From: Bondarzewia mesenterica
Taxonomy: Eukaryota > Basidiomycota > Agaricomycetes > Russulales > Bondarzewiaceae
Direction: 5' to 3'
DNA: 20,176 bases
NCBI GenBank assembly: GCA_004802705.1
Contig: SGPL01000477.1
Coordinates: 5,249-25,424 of the forward strand
The notes beneath the pieces were generated by a model. That model was not told the origin of the DNA and did no database searches. It saw only the letters and a program-made list of their open reading frames with translations. Position numbers and translations under genes: made by a program. Positions 8,995 to 18,576 of this stretch are shown here, in pieces. Every line of letters begins with the position of its first letter. The stretch's first letter is position 1.

Positions 8995-9852
8995 GGATGA
9001 TGATCTCGATCCAGGAGCATCCATGTGCACAGATGATGCCTTGCAGATTCGAGTGATCAGCTTATCTGGATGATCGATGGGATTGCCAGAGAGCGTGAAG
9101 AGTCCTAGTTTTGATGGGACATACCTTCTCATCTCTTTTCATACCATCCTGTTACCATTCCTTTCCCTCAAAGCCATCTGCAACATCTCCTTCTTCATCC
9201 ACCGTGTGATCTCACGGTGATGCGAACCAAAACTGAGTCGAGCTCGAACGGCGAAGTAGAGACTCAGAAGATGCTGCTGAACGAACCAGACGAACCAGTT
9301 GTTGGGTGGCAGGTGTAAAGCGTTCACCCATAAAAGTTTTGGTCCAGAGTCACATCACACTAGAAAAATCCCATGCAGTTCATCGCAGTAGAGGAGCTCA
9401 CCGATCAAGAATACAATAAAGGATGAGGGGATGAGGGAAACTGTGAGAGTGGAAAATGGTTGAATGGTGTGAGGTGGATCAGATAGAAACTAGGTGGAAA
9501 CATGAAAGTTCATCGCTTCGACTGAGAGGAGCATGATAGAGATGTGCATAGATGCTGATTGACTAGTGCGAGCAGTATCGATCAACCAATGAGATAGTAG
9601 TTTTGAGGTAATGGCATCAAGTTTGGCACCCACAATAAGCACTGAGGACAGGATGGCATACGAGGGCAAATAACCAGTAGGTAGTGGTGGCATGGGAATC
9701 TAAAGTTCAGACATGAGAAAAACAGATGGAAGAGAAAGAGAAGCTGATGAGGGGGTGAGACATACAATGGTCGACTTTGTAGGTGCATTTTGTATTACTG
9801 TGCAGTCTTTTGTCAGACTTCCTTCAGGTATCTCTGTTCTTTCTGATCTCAG
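8995..9852 (-). pseudogene. Unidentified ORF remnant B of the insertion
   Basis: 286 codons in one minus-strand frame contain only four stops (9700, 9490, 9355, 9139), all TAG or TGA, where about 13 would be expected from uniform codons. Protein-like parts include 'GAKLDAITSKLLSHWLIDTA', 'GELLYCDELHGIFL', 'LYFAVRARLSFGSHHREITR', 'WMKKEMLQMALRERNGNRMV' and 'YVPSKLGLFTLSGNPIDHPD'. The basic, helical 9139-9260 portion could bind nucleic acid. I know no family for it. It uses the same frame as ORF remnant A (10870-11553). It may be a decayed polyprotein part or a second protein of the inserted element. No zinc knuckle, protease, RT or integrase motif is visible. Confidence 0.45.
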
Positions 9853-10506
9853 CTAGTAGCGTAATGGATCCATTTTACGAATCTAGTCATCTTTCATTCT
9901 GGAGCATTTCATGCTCATGCCCAGAAATTGATTATGAACTTGTTATTGAATCTTCAGTTTTTCAGACTCTCACATTATCCTACATTCAAGGATATTGTGT
10001 GTCCTGACACCAAATGATGAATTACATTGTCGTGGTGAAAACGGATTTTCAACCTAGGTAAGTAATCAGATTTTCCTACTTTCTCAGACCTTACCTATTG
10101 TTCGATGAGGGATTCTGAGTGAGCTGTGATGGGTGAGATTCATAAGCTTGGCTTTCGCAAAAATCCAGATCAAATCGGGGAACAAACTATGTAAGATTTT
10201 GAATTCGACGAAAATCCTACCTGCTTTATCAAACTGAGTGAGTCTCGGCACTGCAAGACTCAGAGGGTGAAATAACTGCATGAGAATTTCTGACTGATGA
10301 TGACTGAAACAACGTATTATTCAGGTGCGCACGCTGGCAATACTACAACTGAATACAAAACAAAGCCCTGCTAGTCTAGGATTTACGACCTACTGACTAG
10401 GTGAGTTCAACTATCTAAACTGTAGACTTAGTCTGGCTAAAACCTCTGCTGCTCCTAGTCCAAAATCCTGCTTCTTATATACCTTTCACCACCCTCAGAT
10501 TGATAA
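9853..10506. other. Stretch between ORF remnants, no supported gene
   Basis: The minus-strand frame used by both flanking ORF remnants has many stops here. The piece 10084-10281 ('LTQFDKAGRIFVEFKILHSL') is open and looks partly coding. On the plus strand a 47-codon ORF at 9864-10007 ('MDPFYESSHLSFW...') has a fair composition but no partner exon. Splice-like signals occur on both strands near 10050-10100 (GTAAGT / GTAAGG) and decide nothing. Confidence 0.35.
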
Positions 10507-11553
10507 TCACTGAGGTGGATGAGTTAGCAAAATGCACACAGCACATTTGTCTAATTTGTCTATTATTCTATGTGCGCATGTGGCTCTTATTTCCAGCAAG
10601 TTCCACATCCTTCTCCAGCATTCTGATGCATGTGCTACTCTCAGGCATAAGGTTTCCAGAACCTTCCAATTCCCACCGGCATATGCTGGACCTGATATCG
10701 CCATTAAATCTAAGAAAAACTCGAAAAAATCACAAACTAATATGTAGGCACATATGTCCATTCTGCAAAAATATCAATCAATGACAAGTGGTAGAGAATG
10801 TATATCAGGTGAGGGGTGCATGAAAGAGTGTGAATCAGTAACAAGAAGAATAAATAATAAATGAATGCTCTAGTCAAAATCATCCCAAACTGACAGAATA
10901 TTCATGTCAGATGATGGAGAAGGCGGAGGTGTGTTGTACTAGTGAACCAATGAAATGGAAGGAGGTAATGAAGTATGTGAAGATGAAGAGAAGAGAGAAT
11001 AGGTCCAACTGACCAGTCCCCAGAAATCCCTCATATGGGCCAGCTTCTCCTCACACGCAATCTGATCCATCAGCACTGAAGTCAGCCATGTATGCGTGTC
11101 TCATCCTGCGAGACTGATCCAAGCGTACCAATGATGAAACTGCAACATTATCATCCAGCAGTTCAGCACAACCAAGACTGTCGCTAAGTCTCCTCTTATC
11201 ACCTCATACTCCGTCCATGACCTTTTCTGCTCAAGCTCACGTGAAACCCTCCCTTGTAGTCTCAAACTTGTGATGCCGAATGGTCATGACTCCACCAACG
11301 TTCCAACCTTGATTGGGCAGCCTGAATCTCGGACCAACTGCCATGATCGTTCAGTCTCGGGAAAGGTGCTGATGATCATGTGCGGGTTTGGGGTGCACGA
11401 GACGTCCAAGAGAGATGATGATTGAGCAGATGAGTAGATGGATGAGGTGATAGATGGGGTAGCCAGATAGTCTGAGCTGATGGGATCAATGAGTTCAGAG
11501 ACTGAGACTTCAGAGATATCAACTTGAATAAAAATGGGGGGAGAAATTGACAT
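10507..11553 (-). pseudogene. Unidentified ORF remnant A of the insertion
   Basis: An ATG at 11553, 185 bp inside the right end of the insertion, opens a frame that can be followed to a stop at 10870 (227 codons) with only three internal stops: TGA at 11284, TGA at 11101, TAG at 10939. The product starts Ser/Ile-rich ('MSISPPIFIQVDISEVSV'), then has 'ETERSWQLVRDSGCPIKVG', a conserved-looking centre 'QKRSWTEYEVIRGDLATVL', aromatic 'MLQFHHWYAWISLAG', 'LMDQIACEEKLAHMRDFWG', and an acidic end 'NILSVWDDFD'. The same frame stays mostly open to 10507 ('AYAGGNWKVLETLCLRVAHA'). I do not recognise it. Its position just after the 5' end matches a gag-like first ORF of a retroelement, but no CCHC knuckle is seen. 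Codon texture and few stops argue for former coding function. Confidence 0.5.
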
Positions 11554-11738
11554 AGTGAGTGTGGGTTAATTCGAGAAGAGAGACAATAGGTTGAGAAAGA
11601 AGAGTGCATATTTCTCGAGCAGCATTCAGTGCTTATTTTAAAATTATGCTTATGTAGTTAGCTGAGGTTCAACCTCAAGCTTATGTCCGAAATCATATTT
11701 CAGCGTGATAATATTCAGAACAATTTTTGTGCATGACA

Positions 11739-13050
11739 GCGCAATCTATTCTGGGTTGCGATGATGCCATTCATCGATGCGCTCCTTCAACCAAAGCCCT
11801 GGAATACTTTACGGGATGAATGCTCCAGATGATAGGATAGCCTTGCCTTCGGGATTGCATCTGCACTTGCCTTGATGAATATAGTCTTCGACCTCAGGGC
11901 ATTCCCACATATAATGTTTAGCATTGCCACAGAAGGTGCAGTGACCAGCGGTTTTAGGATTTGGGAGGGGACAAGGGGGTGCAGCAGCTTGTTGACTGCT
12001 AAGGGCCTTGATGAAGGTCTCTGTGATCTGTTTGAACATGGTTGCAAGGTCTTCCTTCTTAACTTCAGTAGCTTGTGCAATAGGTGCGATTGATGGCAAT
12101 AAGGAGATATCAGTGGATTAAACAGCTGAAGTGGTGCCATAGAGCACAAATTGTGCAGCATCATGGACTTCTTGGACATCATACGGGTCGTTGAGGAAAT
12201 AATCGAGAGATTTGAGCTGCAGGCATTGCGATACGTGGGCCCATAGTTCAGCGTGAAAGCCTCGAGAAAAGCGCGACTTTATTTAGGAATGAAGAGGTGC
12301 CCTTTTGCAATAAGGAATGTGGTGATGTTGAGGAACTGACGATAATATTCACCTAGGTCACCAATGGAGAGAATACTAATGTGAGAACGTTCACCTATAA
12401 GCTTGTTCATATCTGCAACAGACTATTTCTTATCTTCTTCAGCTCCAGGGTACAGCTTGTATATCGCTGCCTTGAAGTTATTGTAGGTTTTCTCTAGATC
12501 CGTATATTCAGCTAGAAACTCCCAGAGTTCACAGGTATCGACATTGAGAAAATGACAAGCATGGGTCTTCTTCTCATCATCATTTGTAACCTTAGATCTG
12601 CTGAAGTGGAATTTGAGGTCAGTGAAGTAGCGACGGAGTTCGCGGGGTTGTTTGATGTCAAAGGTGGGTGTGGTATGATCACTGTGCACAGGCATAGAGG
12701 GAGCCATAGTGAAGTGGATAATAACTGGTGTTATAATGGCTGGGGGTTGCAGCCTAAAATCACTAGAGAGTGGAGTATAATGGAATCAGGGCAATAAATT
12801 GAGCAAAGACTGATCAGAATCCAGTGGTGACATCAGAGGTGGTGAACCAGGTGGAGTCATATAGTAGGAGGTATCAATAGGTTACGAAGGTGGTGATGGT
12901 GATAGTGATGAAAGATTGTAGTGATGAGAGAGGTGTTCTAGTATGATGTCATCGTCAGAGAAGAGCGAAGTGTCGGCGAGATCCTGAGGGTTTTGAAAAA
13001 TGGCGATAAATTCTTGTTGAAGATCGCGAGCAGCAGTAGGTCAAGATAAA
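11739..13050 (-). pseudogene. Ty3/gypsy Gag with CCHC zinc knuckle
   Basis: This is the capsid/nucleocapsid part of the gypsy element whose protease lies at 5290-7107. It begins with an in-frame leader ('ARDLQQEFIAIFQNPQDLAD', ~13030-12970), then 'MAPSMPVHSDHTTPTFD' (from 12707), 'QPRELRRYFTDLKFHF', 'THACHFLNVDTCELWEFLAE' and 'AIYKLYPGAEEDKK', all typical of Agaricomycete gypsy Gag. After a TAG at 12423 the frame continues 'SVADMNKLIGERSHISILSI', shifts frame near 12280, and resumes with 'FSRGFHAELWAHVSQCLQLK'. The zinc knuckle CTFCGNAKHYMWEC (C-x2-C-x4-H-x4-C, about 11900-11945) binds RNA in intact Gag. The end 'GKCRCNPEGKAILSSGAFIP' leads to 'ERIDEWHHRNPEQIA' at 11739, where the insertion interrupts it. 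Several stops and a frameshift make it nonfunctional. Confidence 0.9.
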
Positions 13051-13086
13051 TGGTGTCAGCCTTCAGCAGCTATCTTGAAAACTCAC

Positions 13087-13110
13087 CCCTCGTGGTGGGC
13101 TCCAAAATGA
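13087..13110 (-). other. Possible primer-binding site and 5' LTR edge
   Basis: Just upstream of the Gag leader the minus strand reads ...TATATCA then TTT then TGGAGCCCACCACGAGGG. A TGG-starting GC-rich stretch directly after a CA-ending sequence is how a tRNA primer-binding site follows a 5' LTR. I cannot match it to a particular tRNA, and no LTR is recognisable above 13110. Confidence 0.3.
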
Positions 13111-13171
13111 TATACTCGTGATGCCCTTAGGGGAGAAACAACACCCCAAAAGACACCACAGGCCATGTGCA

Positions 13172-13222
13172 ACATTTGTCAAGTTTGAACTCAAGGCCTC
13201 TTGCATTTCACTTCCCTTGGGA
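13172..13222 (-). mobile_element. SINE-like 3' fragment
   Basis: On the minus strand 'AAGTGAAATGCAAGAGGCCT' followed by a B-box-like GAGTTCAAACT aligns with 'AAGTGGAACACAAAGGGCCT' plus GGTTCACATCT in the element at 4395-4500. They match at roughly two thirds of positions over about 45 bp. No convincing A box lies upstream, so this is a partial or older copy. Confidence 0.35.
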
Positions 13223-14270
13223 AGAAGACGGTCGTGCATCATGCCGGCCCACCCTGATCAGAAAGTGATTGCCTGATCGGGAAGGCACCAGATGGTCCTC
13301 GGTAATGGCTGAGGCGCGGACCGTCTAGTGGCGCACAGTGGCACGAATAGGGGCAGCGGGGAGCTCAACAGGCTCAGCACATCGTGGCAATGCAGCCACA
13401 CTCGGCCAAGCCTCAGACGCTACGGCATTTTGGCCATCGCATGGATCGGCATGAACAGGCCAAATGGGGGATGGTGCGTGTGCTCGATCTGCTCGATCTT
13501 GATTGGGGATCCTGATCACGAGGGAGTTAATTAGGGCACAGCACGAATGCCTTGTGAATGCTAGCAGGGCATTCGCTCACTCACTCACTCCGCTGCTGGT
13601 CTCATCCCCCTCATCTCACGCACTCACTCCCCCCTCCCCTCAAGATGTCGCCATATGCATGTGCCGGTGAGCACCACCATGCCATGCCCCACTGCCGTCC
13701 ATCATAAAGGGCAGCGAGGTCGTGCTCTATGAAGGGAGTAAAGCCAACTGCTGTGCACCCCTTCCCTTTTTTTTTCTTTCTTCCGTTCGTTCCCCCCCAA
13801 CCTGTGAGACATGTAAAACTGATGTGTTTCACCCCCCTTGATAGGTGGATCCCACGTGTTGATGGCAGCATTGCTCACCGCCTAGGCAATCGTGCCACTG
13901 TGCCATCGCGTCTAGTCACTGCCCCCTCCTATCTGCTGCAACAGAGGCTGTTGGCCACCTCCCGCTCCCTCACCTCCACCACCACCACGTCCACCACCCT
14001 TACCACTGTGACCACTGCCGTCCCCACTTGTGCACCAGCCATCACACCCGACGTGCCCACGGTCACCGCCGCTGCTACTCTCACTCTCACTCCCTCACCG
14101 TCACCACCATTGTGCGCATTGACACATGTCTCACCGGCCCCAGCAGCTGCTGCCTCGCATAGCAGCCACCATCATTATTGACCATCGCCCTCCTCACTGT
14201 TGCCCTCTTTGCGCTTAGCACTACCTGCCACCTGTTCATGCACCCCCCTCATCTCATAAAGGAGAAGGAG
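13223..14270. other. GC-rich flank of the six-exon gene, no supported gene
   Basis: Contains a (CACT)n microsatellite around 13572-13591 and C-rich low-complexity DNA. An open plus-strand frame at 13729-14181 has a Thr/Pro/Ala-rich product produced by CACC-type repeats; I do not take it as a gene. It is probably the promoter and 5' region of the gene starting at 14271, interrupted by a tRNA-like sequence. Confidence 0.45.
13844..13905 (-). mobile_element. tRNA-like sequence (pol III A box)
   Basis: The minus strand has a perfect-looking A box, TGGCACAGTGG (13905-13895), then an anticodon-arm-like hairpin ATTGC...GCAAT, and 41 bp downstream GTGGGATCCACC (13855-13844), a damaged B-box/T-arm. 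No acceptor stem closes it, so it is a tRNA-derived remnant, possibly a SINE head, not a working tRNA gene. Confidence 0.35.
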
Positions 14271-16105
14271 ATGGAGGACACTGTTGCCCCCCCTGCTGTT
14301 TCTCTGCAGCTCACTGCCGACACAGATGCCATCCCACTTGCAAACAAGCGGGTAAGGCTCGACACTGCCACCATCGCATCGCCCATCTCACTGACGGTTG
14401 ACTGTGCATGTGGCAGCATCAGTGTCGATGCCTCACTGGTGGGCTTGCCAACTGCCAGCACTGGCCTCCCTTTTCTGGGCGGCATCAGTGATGACAGCAA
14501 GCTCACGCAGAGGTACTTGCAGATGTAAGTACCTCTTCTTATTGTTTTTTTCCCCTTGCCCCTCCTTTGTCTTCTCTTCTTTCTTTCTTTCTTTCTTCCT
14601 TCCTATTTCCGAGTCTCTGGCTGCTGACACATGATGCTTGCATGCAGCGACGGGGTCACAAATGTGATGCTGCAAGCCCACTGCGTTGAGTTCAAGCTGC
14701 CATGCAGTGGGAAGAAGGCCACGCTTACCACACGGTTGAAGGAATTCAGCCACAACCGCAATGTGTGGGACAGGTAAGTGTCTCAGCATCAATTGCTTAT
14801 GATGCTGCGCCATCACTCATGCTGCCACCTCCTGCCCACCTCTCTCAGCCTCCTTCTGGCTGCCCATCGCAGCCACAAGGGGCCCCGCACAGATGCTCGA
14901 TGCCACAAGGGAAAGCAGTCAATGCAGCGCCATGAGGTCCTGCTTGATCCTGCGAGACTGAGTGGCACTCATGCGCCCTTGCCGACCGAACAGTCCAAGG
15001 ACACCCGCACGCCAGAGCAACGGCAGGCCCTTCTTGATTGGATGAGTGCCTCATCCGTGCCTCACTTCCCGCTTCACCACGCTGACTTAATTTAACAGGC
15101 TGCGAGGTTTGTTGCCACACACTCGTACGAGCTGCCGGCTGAACATTTTTGGGCCCAAGACACCCCCATCACATTGTCCGCTGGTGCTCCTTTACAGCCG
15201 GTAAGTTGTCAGCCACTCGCCCTGTTCAAATTCTCAACTGACAGTTTGAATAGAACTCGGACTCTCTCCACATGCAACTGCACAATACAAAATCACAACT
15301 GCAGGCCGTGCTCTTGTGGCTTGATGAGCTTGCCTCAGCAGATGCCGACATTCTCATTGATGAACCAACTCCATGTGCACCGCCACCACCGCTGCCGCCA
15401 TCGTCTTCCTCCACCTCGTCATTGATTCCGTCCTCGCCCATCTCTGCTGTTGCTCTCACACCCACCTCGTCACTTGCCATGGCTGTCACCACACTGATGT
15501 TGACCCATTCCCTCATGCTCGACAATGGCGTAGTCATAGACATTGTCGAGCGTGATATGCCTGACCCGCCTGCAGTTTCTTACGCTGCAGATATCGCACG
15601 CCTGAATGGCAAGTGGGACGACACACCTTGCACTGGGCTGGCACCTCACCTCTGGTCATTAAAGGTCACGTCATCCCTATTATATACTGGCCCAATGTCT
15701 ACAAGCACTGGAAGGGCACACAGTGGAAGGGCATTAAGGCCAAGTGGTTTGAGTGGAAGGTCTGTCTCTTTCTTTCTTCCCTCTCGCTCTGCCTTGCCTG
15801 TCTGCTTGCTTGCTGATCAGTCCTCGTAGATAGTTGTGCAGCGCTATCGCACGACCACTGTGGCCAAATTTTGGGCTGAATTTTCCTTAAAGAATGGCAA
15901 GCACATGACCTTCACTGCCATTACCATTCGCCTTCGTGAGTTGCGCAAGGCCGAGGATGAGGAGGTCAGTAAGAGGGCGAGAGACGAGTACAGTGCTGAT
16001 TTTAACTCCACCTTTGTGTATGGGAAAGACAGTAAGAGGATTTTAATGACTGATCACTCGGCCATCGCCAAGCACTACCATCACATTATGAGCAACTCTA
16101 CTTAA
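14271..16105 (+). pseudogene. Six-exon gene with SAP-like segment (damaged)
   Basis: Exons by splice signals and phase: 14271-14524, 14648-14773, 14873-15041, 15099-15200, 15305-15759 and 15830-16105, about 459 codons. The start is the ATG after GGAGAAGGAG. Exon 2 has an SAP-like motif ('HCVEFKLPCSGKKATLTTRL'), a small helical DNA/chromatin-binding fold. Exon 5 has a Pro/Ser linker, then 'YAADIARLNGKWDD' and 'KGHVIPIIYWPNVYKHWKGT'; exon 6 has 'FWAEFSLKNGKHMTFTAITI' and ends 'SAIAKHYHHIMSNST'. I believe this YWP..Y.WKG..WKG family recurs as hypothetical proteins in Agaricomycete genomes; its function is unknown to me. Two lesions: intron 3 (15042-15098) has donor ATGAGT where GTGAGT is expected, and exon 5 is 455 nt with an ACAC slip at 15620-15626 that shifts the frame by two. 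Intron 1 holds a CTTT microsatellite. Confidence 0.7.
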
Positions 16106-16156
16106 TATTCTGTCAATCTCTCATTGATATTTTCTTCAATAATATTTACTTGTATA

Positions 16157-16440
16157 TTACTCGTATCTAGCGCATTCAACATCTGATGTCACAACACCTT
16201 TTATGTGCAATAGCATGACCTTCCACAAACAAAACACTTGAGTGCAGGCACACGATCCGTGTTGAAAAAAATCCTTCTGCGGAGTCATCTCATTGTCATT
16301 CCATGAGATGAGGTACTTGACGATGGTTAAGTGAGTAAACTCTTGACTGCATCCATCCCACTCACAGATCTTGCGAAGTGGCCACTGCAATTCAACCGAT
16401 AAGTACTTGTTAAAAGAGGGCTGCTGCGTTGCACGGTATA
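16157..16440 (-). pseudogene. Degenerate C2H2 zinc-finger gene fragment
   Basis: An open minus-strand frame entering near 16440 reads 'FNKYLSVELQWPLRKICEWD' and continues 'GCSQEFTHLTIVKYLISWND', resembling fungal C2H2 fingers of the form C-x-W-x2-C...F...V...H. The CEWDGC pair is present, but the histidine positions are replaced ('KYLISWND'). A second half-finger ('CACTQVFCLW...LLHIKG') also lacks full ligands. It ends at a stop at 16157 with no start, so it is a piece of a former gene. It converges on the plus-strand gene ending at 16105. Confidence 0.45.
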
Positions 16441-17347
16441 AATGATTCCCACCTCTTTTTAATTTTATTTAAATATGCAACTTTATTTAAATATTTCATC
16501 AGACTCTTAAATAATTAACTAGCTAGACAAATATTACAAAGGTCTTTACTAGACAGAAATTGTAGCAAATCATTTTTGCATAAGGTTTAGCACTATATAG
16601 CAAGATAAATGTAGATAGTCATAGATCGAGCAAAATAAAGCAAGATAAAGCAATATCTAACTTTATTGCACTTGATATTGCTCAATTGACCAGTGCTCTA
16701 TAATAAAGAATGATACAATAAGGGCAAATGAGAGATTTAGATGGAACCTACGAAATTAAGACTATAGACTGTTGTCTAAAAATTGGTTGGAAAACTTGAT
16801 TGGCAATGTATGACAGAGCAGACAAAATACATTTTTCAGCATGACATACTATTGTAAACAGGAAAAAAAAACCTAATCTCATGAGGTACAGGTTCAGGTC
16901 TGACATATGGCCCCAGAGCATAGGTCATGCATGAACAAAGGTTGACTTATGGCCCAAAACTTATACATTTGGGCAAAAAATTTGGCCTTTTACTACCGGC
17001 ACCTCTACAGAGCTCAAGCGCTATGCACTGTTTGACTACTGACAGTCACACATACCTTTGGCTTGCCTTTCAGGGGTCCTGTGAAAGCTCTTGCACTCCA
17101 TCAGATATGTTCATCCTTTTTAGCTAGTGCTGTGCAGACACGAACAGCCTGGCTGTCGAATTGGCATGAACAATAGGCGGGGAGCAGACTGCAATTGAGG
17201 GAGACACCAAGTCAGCAAAAGAAGATCAGAAGATAGGGATGGGGCCTGTGGGCTTGGAGACAAGTTGTGTATGGAAGGAAGAAGGCATCGTTGGACTGAT
17301 GATGGGTGACTTGAGCACGACTGCACTGAGGAGGAAGGGCGCGGCAC
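16441..17347. other. Gene-poor stretch, AT-rich to ~16900
   Basis: From 16441 to about 16880 the DNA is AT-rich, with TATTTAAATAT repeats (16467-16497) and a 'GCAAGATAAAGCAATATC' cluster near 16640 facing 'GATATTGCTC' near 16672, a weak inverted repeat. From 16900 to 17347 composition returns to normal. Short ORFs on both strands show no coding texture and I recognise nothing in them. Confidence 0.5.
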
Positions 17348-18435
17348 TCAAAAAGTGGTGCACTGGCACCCTGCTTCCTGTTCATGGTCACTGGGAGGTG
17401 CTGACCATGTAGAAACGGACACCTTGTATATGGTGCCTGCATTGTTGTCCCACTGCTCACTGATGCCTGGCATAGAAAAGCGGGTGATAAGATATAGGGG
17501 GATGCACCTAATCCCAGCAGCTGGGTTCACAGTTAATGCCTGGTCAAGCGATGTATCTGAGAGCAGTGGGATCCCAACTGAGCGTGAGATGTGCATTAAT
17601 ATTTGCTAGATCACCTTGAGGTGCATCGAATGTTTCTACACAGCATCAAGTGGGCATCAGCATCAGAAGCAAAAAGGTGGAGAAAGGACAACGTACCTCG
17701 AGCATCTCCAACAAGCCCTCTTTGGTGAATAGTTTGGGTAAGATATTGTTCATGTCTAGAATGCCATAGGGCCATCGGGTCAGTTAGGGATTTTTCTTTG
17801 ACATGCTCTGCATCTGTGAGATATGGAGGTTCGAGACTCATCAGAGTGATAGTATGTCATGATCTCGTTCGGTTTGGAGTTGCTTGTCATGAAGATGATA
17901 GGCATCATATGGTCAAACTGCCAGATGAGTGATGTCACAGAGATGTTGTCCAACTTGGGCATTATGATATCCTGCGATCAAAGATGATGCACTAAGTCCA
18001 TCATCTCGAAACCTCAAATACCCAAAATGCAACGGTCGACACACCATGAGAACCAAATCGTACTTTTTTCAAGTTCATCTTGTTCATGGCGTCGACACTA
18101 TTAATAGCGACACTGATGGTGCACTTAAGCACCTGCAAAAACTTGCTCAACAATGCCTGGCTGATGGCATTATCCTCGACCAGCAGCACCCTCGGTGGCA
18201 CTGCCCAACCAGGGATGAATGTCGACTGATGTACACACAGCGTCTGCACCGATGCCGGTCTCTGCATCTTCATGCTCAAGCTTGAGCTCCCTACACCTGC
18301 AGATGAGCCAAATGCACCCATGTCCACTAGGGCACCTGACATTCGATACTCACTGTCCTCGACACACTTCTCTTGCACAGACACTGCCACGCCCTCATCG
18401 AGCCCATTCAATAGGAATGGGAGCAAGTTGTTCAA
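17348..18435 (-). pseudogene. Skn7/Prr1-like response-regulator receiver fragment
   Basis: Four exon pieces rebuild a receiver domain like that of fungal Skn7/Prr1, which takes phosphate from a histidine phosphotransfer protein. Exon a (18435-18045): 'STFIPGWAVPPRVLLVEDNA', 'ISQALLSKFLQVLKCTISVA', 'AMNKMNLKK', then after a 1-nt shift at 18063 'YDLVLM'. Intron 17972-18044. Exon b (17971-17842) opens with the phosphoacceptor Asp in 'DIIMPKLD' and carries 'PIIFMTSNSKPNEIMTYY'. Intron 17756-17841. Exon c (17755-17697): 'MNNILPKLFTKEGLLEMLE'. Intron 17636-17696. Exon d: 'KHSMHLKVI', TAG at 17606, then open to 17348. Asp, Thr/Ser and Lys sites are present, but the shift, the stop and a donor reading ATGAGT at 17841 disable it. 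The HSF-type DNA-binding domain expected upstream is absent; dehydrogenase sequence lies there instead. Confidence 0.8.
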
Positions 18436-18576
18436 TGTGCTAGGATCAAAACTCCAATTCCCATTTTAATCATCCACACTGCTCTTCAGCAGCAGATGCC
18501 TTAACGTGAACACTTGCAAGCCCTCATGCGCAACTGTCGAATTTTGTAACTCAATGGACCTTCATCATCAAATTGT
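18436..18576. other. Junction spacer between receiver and dehydrogenase pieces
   Basis: I see no motif here. The stretch separates the receiver fragment from the dehydrogenase fragment on the same strand, so at least one breakpoint between unrelated genes should lie in or near it. Confidence 0.4.

Larger units (their letters stand above)
7112..11738 (-). mobile_element. 4.6-kb insertion inside the gypsy gag frame
   Basis: Gag stops matching its family at 11739 ('HRNPEQIA') and resumes at 7107 ('RGQFLLNVLPN'), so the 4,627 bp between are an insertion. Its ends are inverted: TGTCACGC at 7112 and the reverse complement of GCATGACA at 11738 (TGTCATGC), differing by one CpG-type transition. Flanks GCAC (7108-7111) and GCGC (11739-11742) look like a 4-bp target duplication with one CpG transition; taking one copy out leaves the gag frame in phase. 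TG...CA ends and a short duplication suit an LTR retroelement. However, the right end does not visibly repeat the LTR-like block at the left, so the class is uncertain. Confidence 0.65.

Noticed and set aside
10327..11738. Second LTR matching 7112-8513
   Set aside because: The length would fit and a CACGCTG match exists near 10333, but the rest of the sequence shows no similarity by eye.
13729..14181. 150-codon plus-strand ORF
   Set aside because: The product is Thr/Pro/Ala low complexity from CACC-type repeats, overlaps a tRNA-like sequence, and is not needed by the gene that starts at 14271.
14433..14816. 127-codon minus-strand ORF
   Set aside because: It is antisense to exons 1-2 of the six-exon gene and runs through its intron with a Lys/Glu-rich run from the CTTT microsatellite.
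15226..15543. 105-codon minus-strand ORF
   Set aside because: Gly/Asp/Glu-rich mirror of the Pro/Ser linker in exon 5; not coding.
17120..17347. 75-codon minus-strand ORF as the C-terminus of the Skn7-like gene
   Set aside because: Ser/Leu/Pro-rich low complexity in a different frame, with no resemblance to the expected tail.
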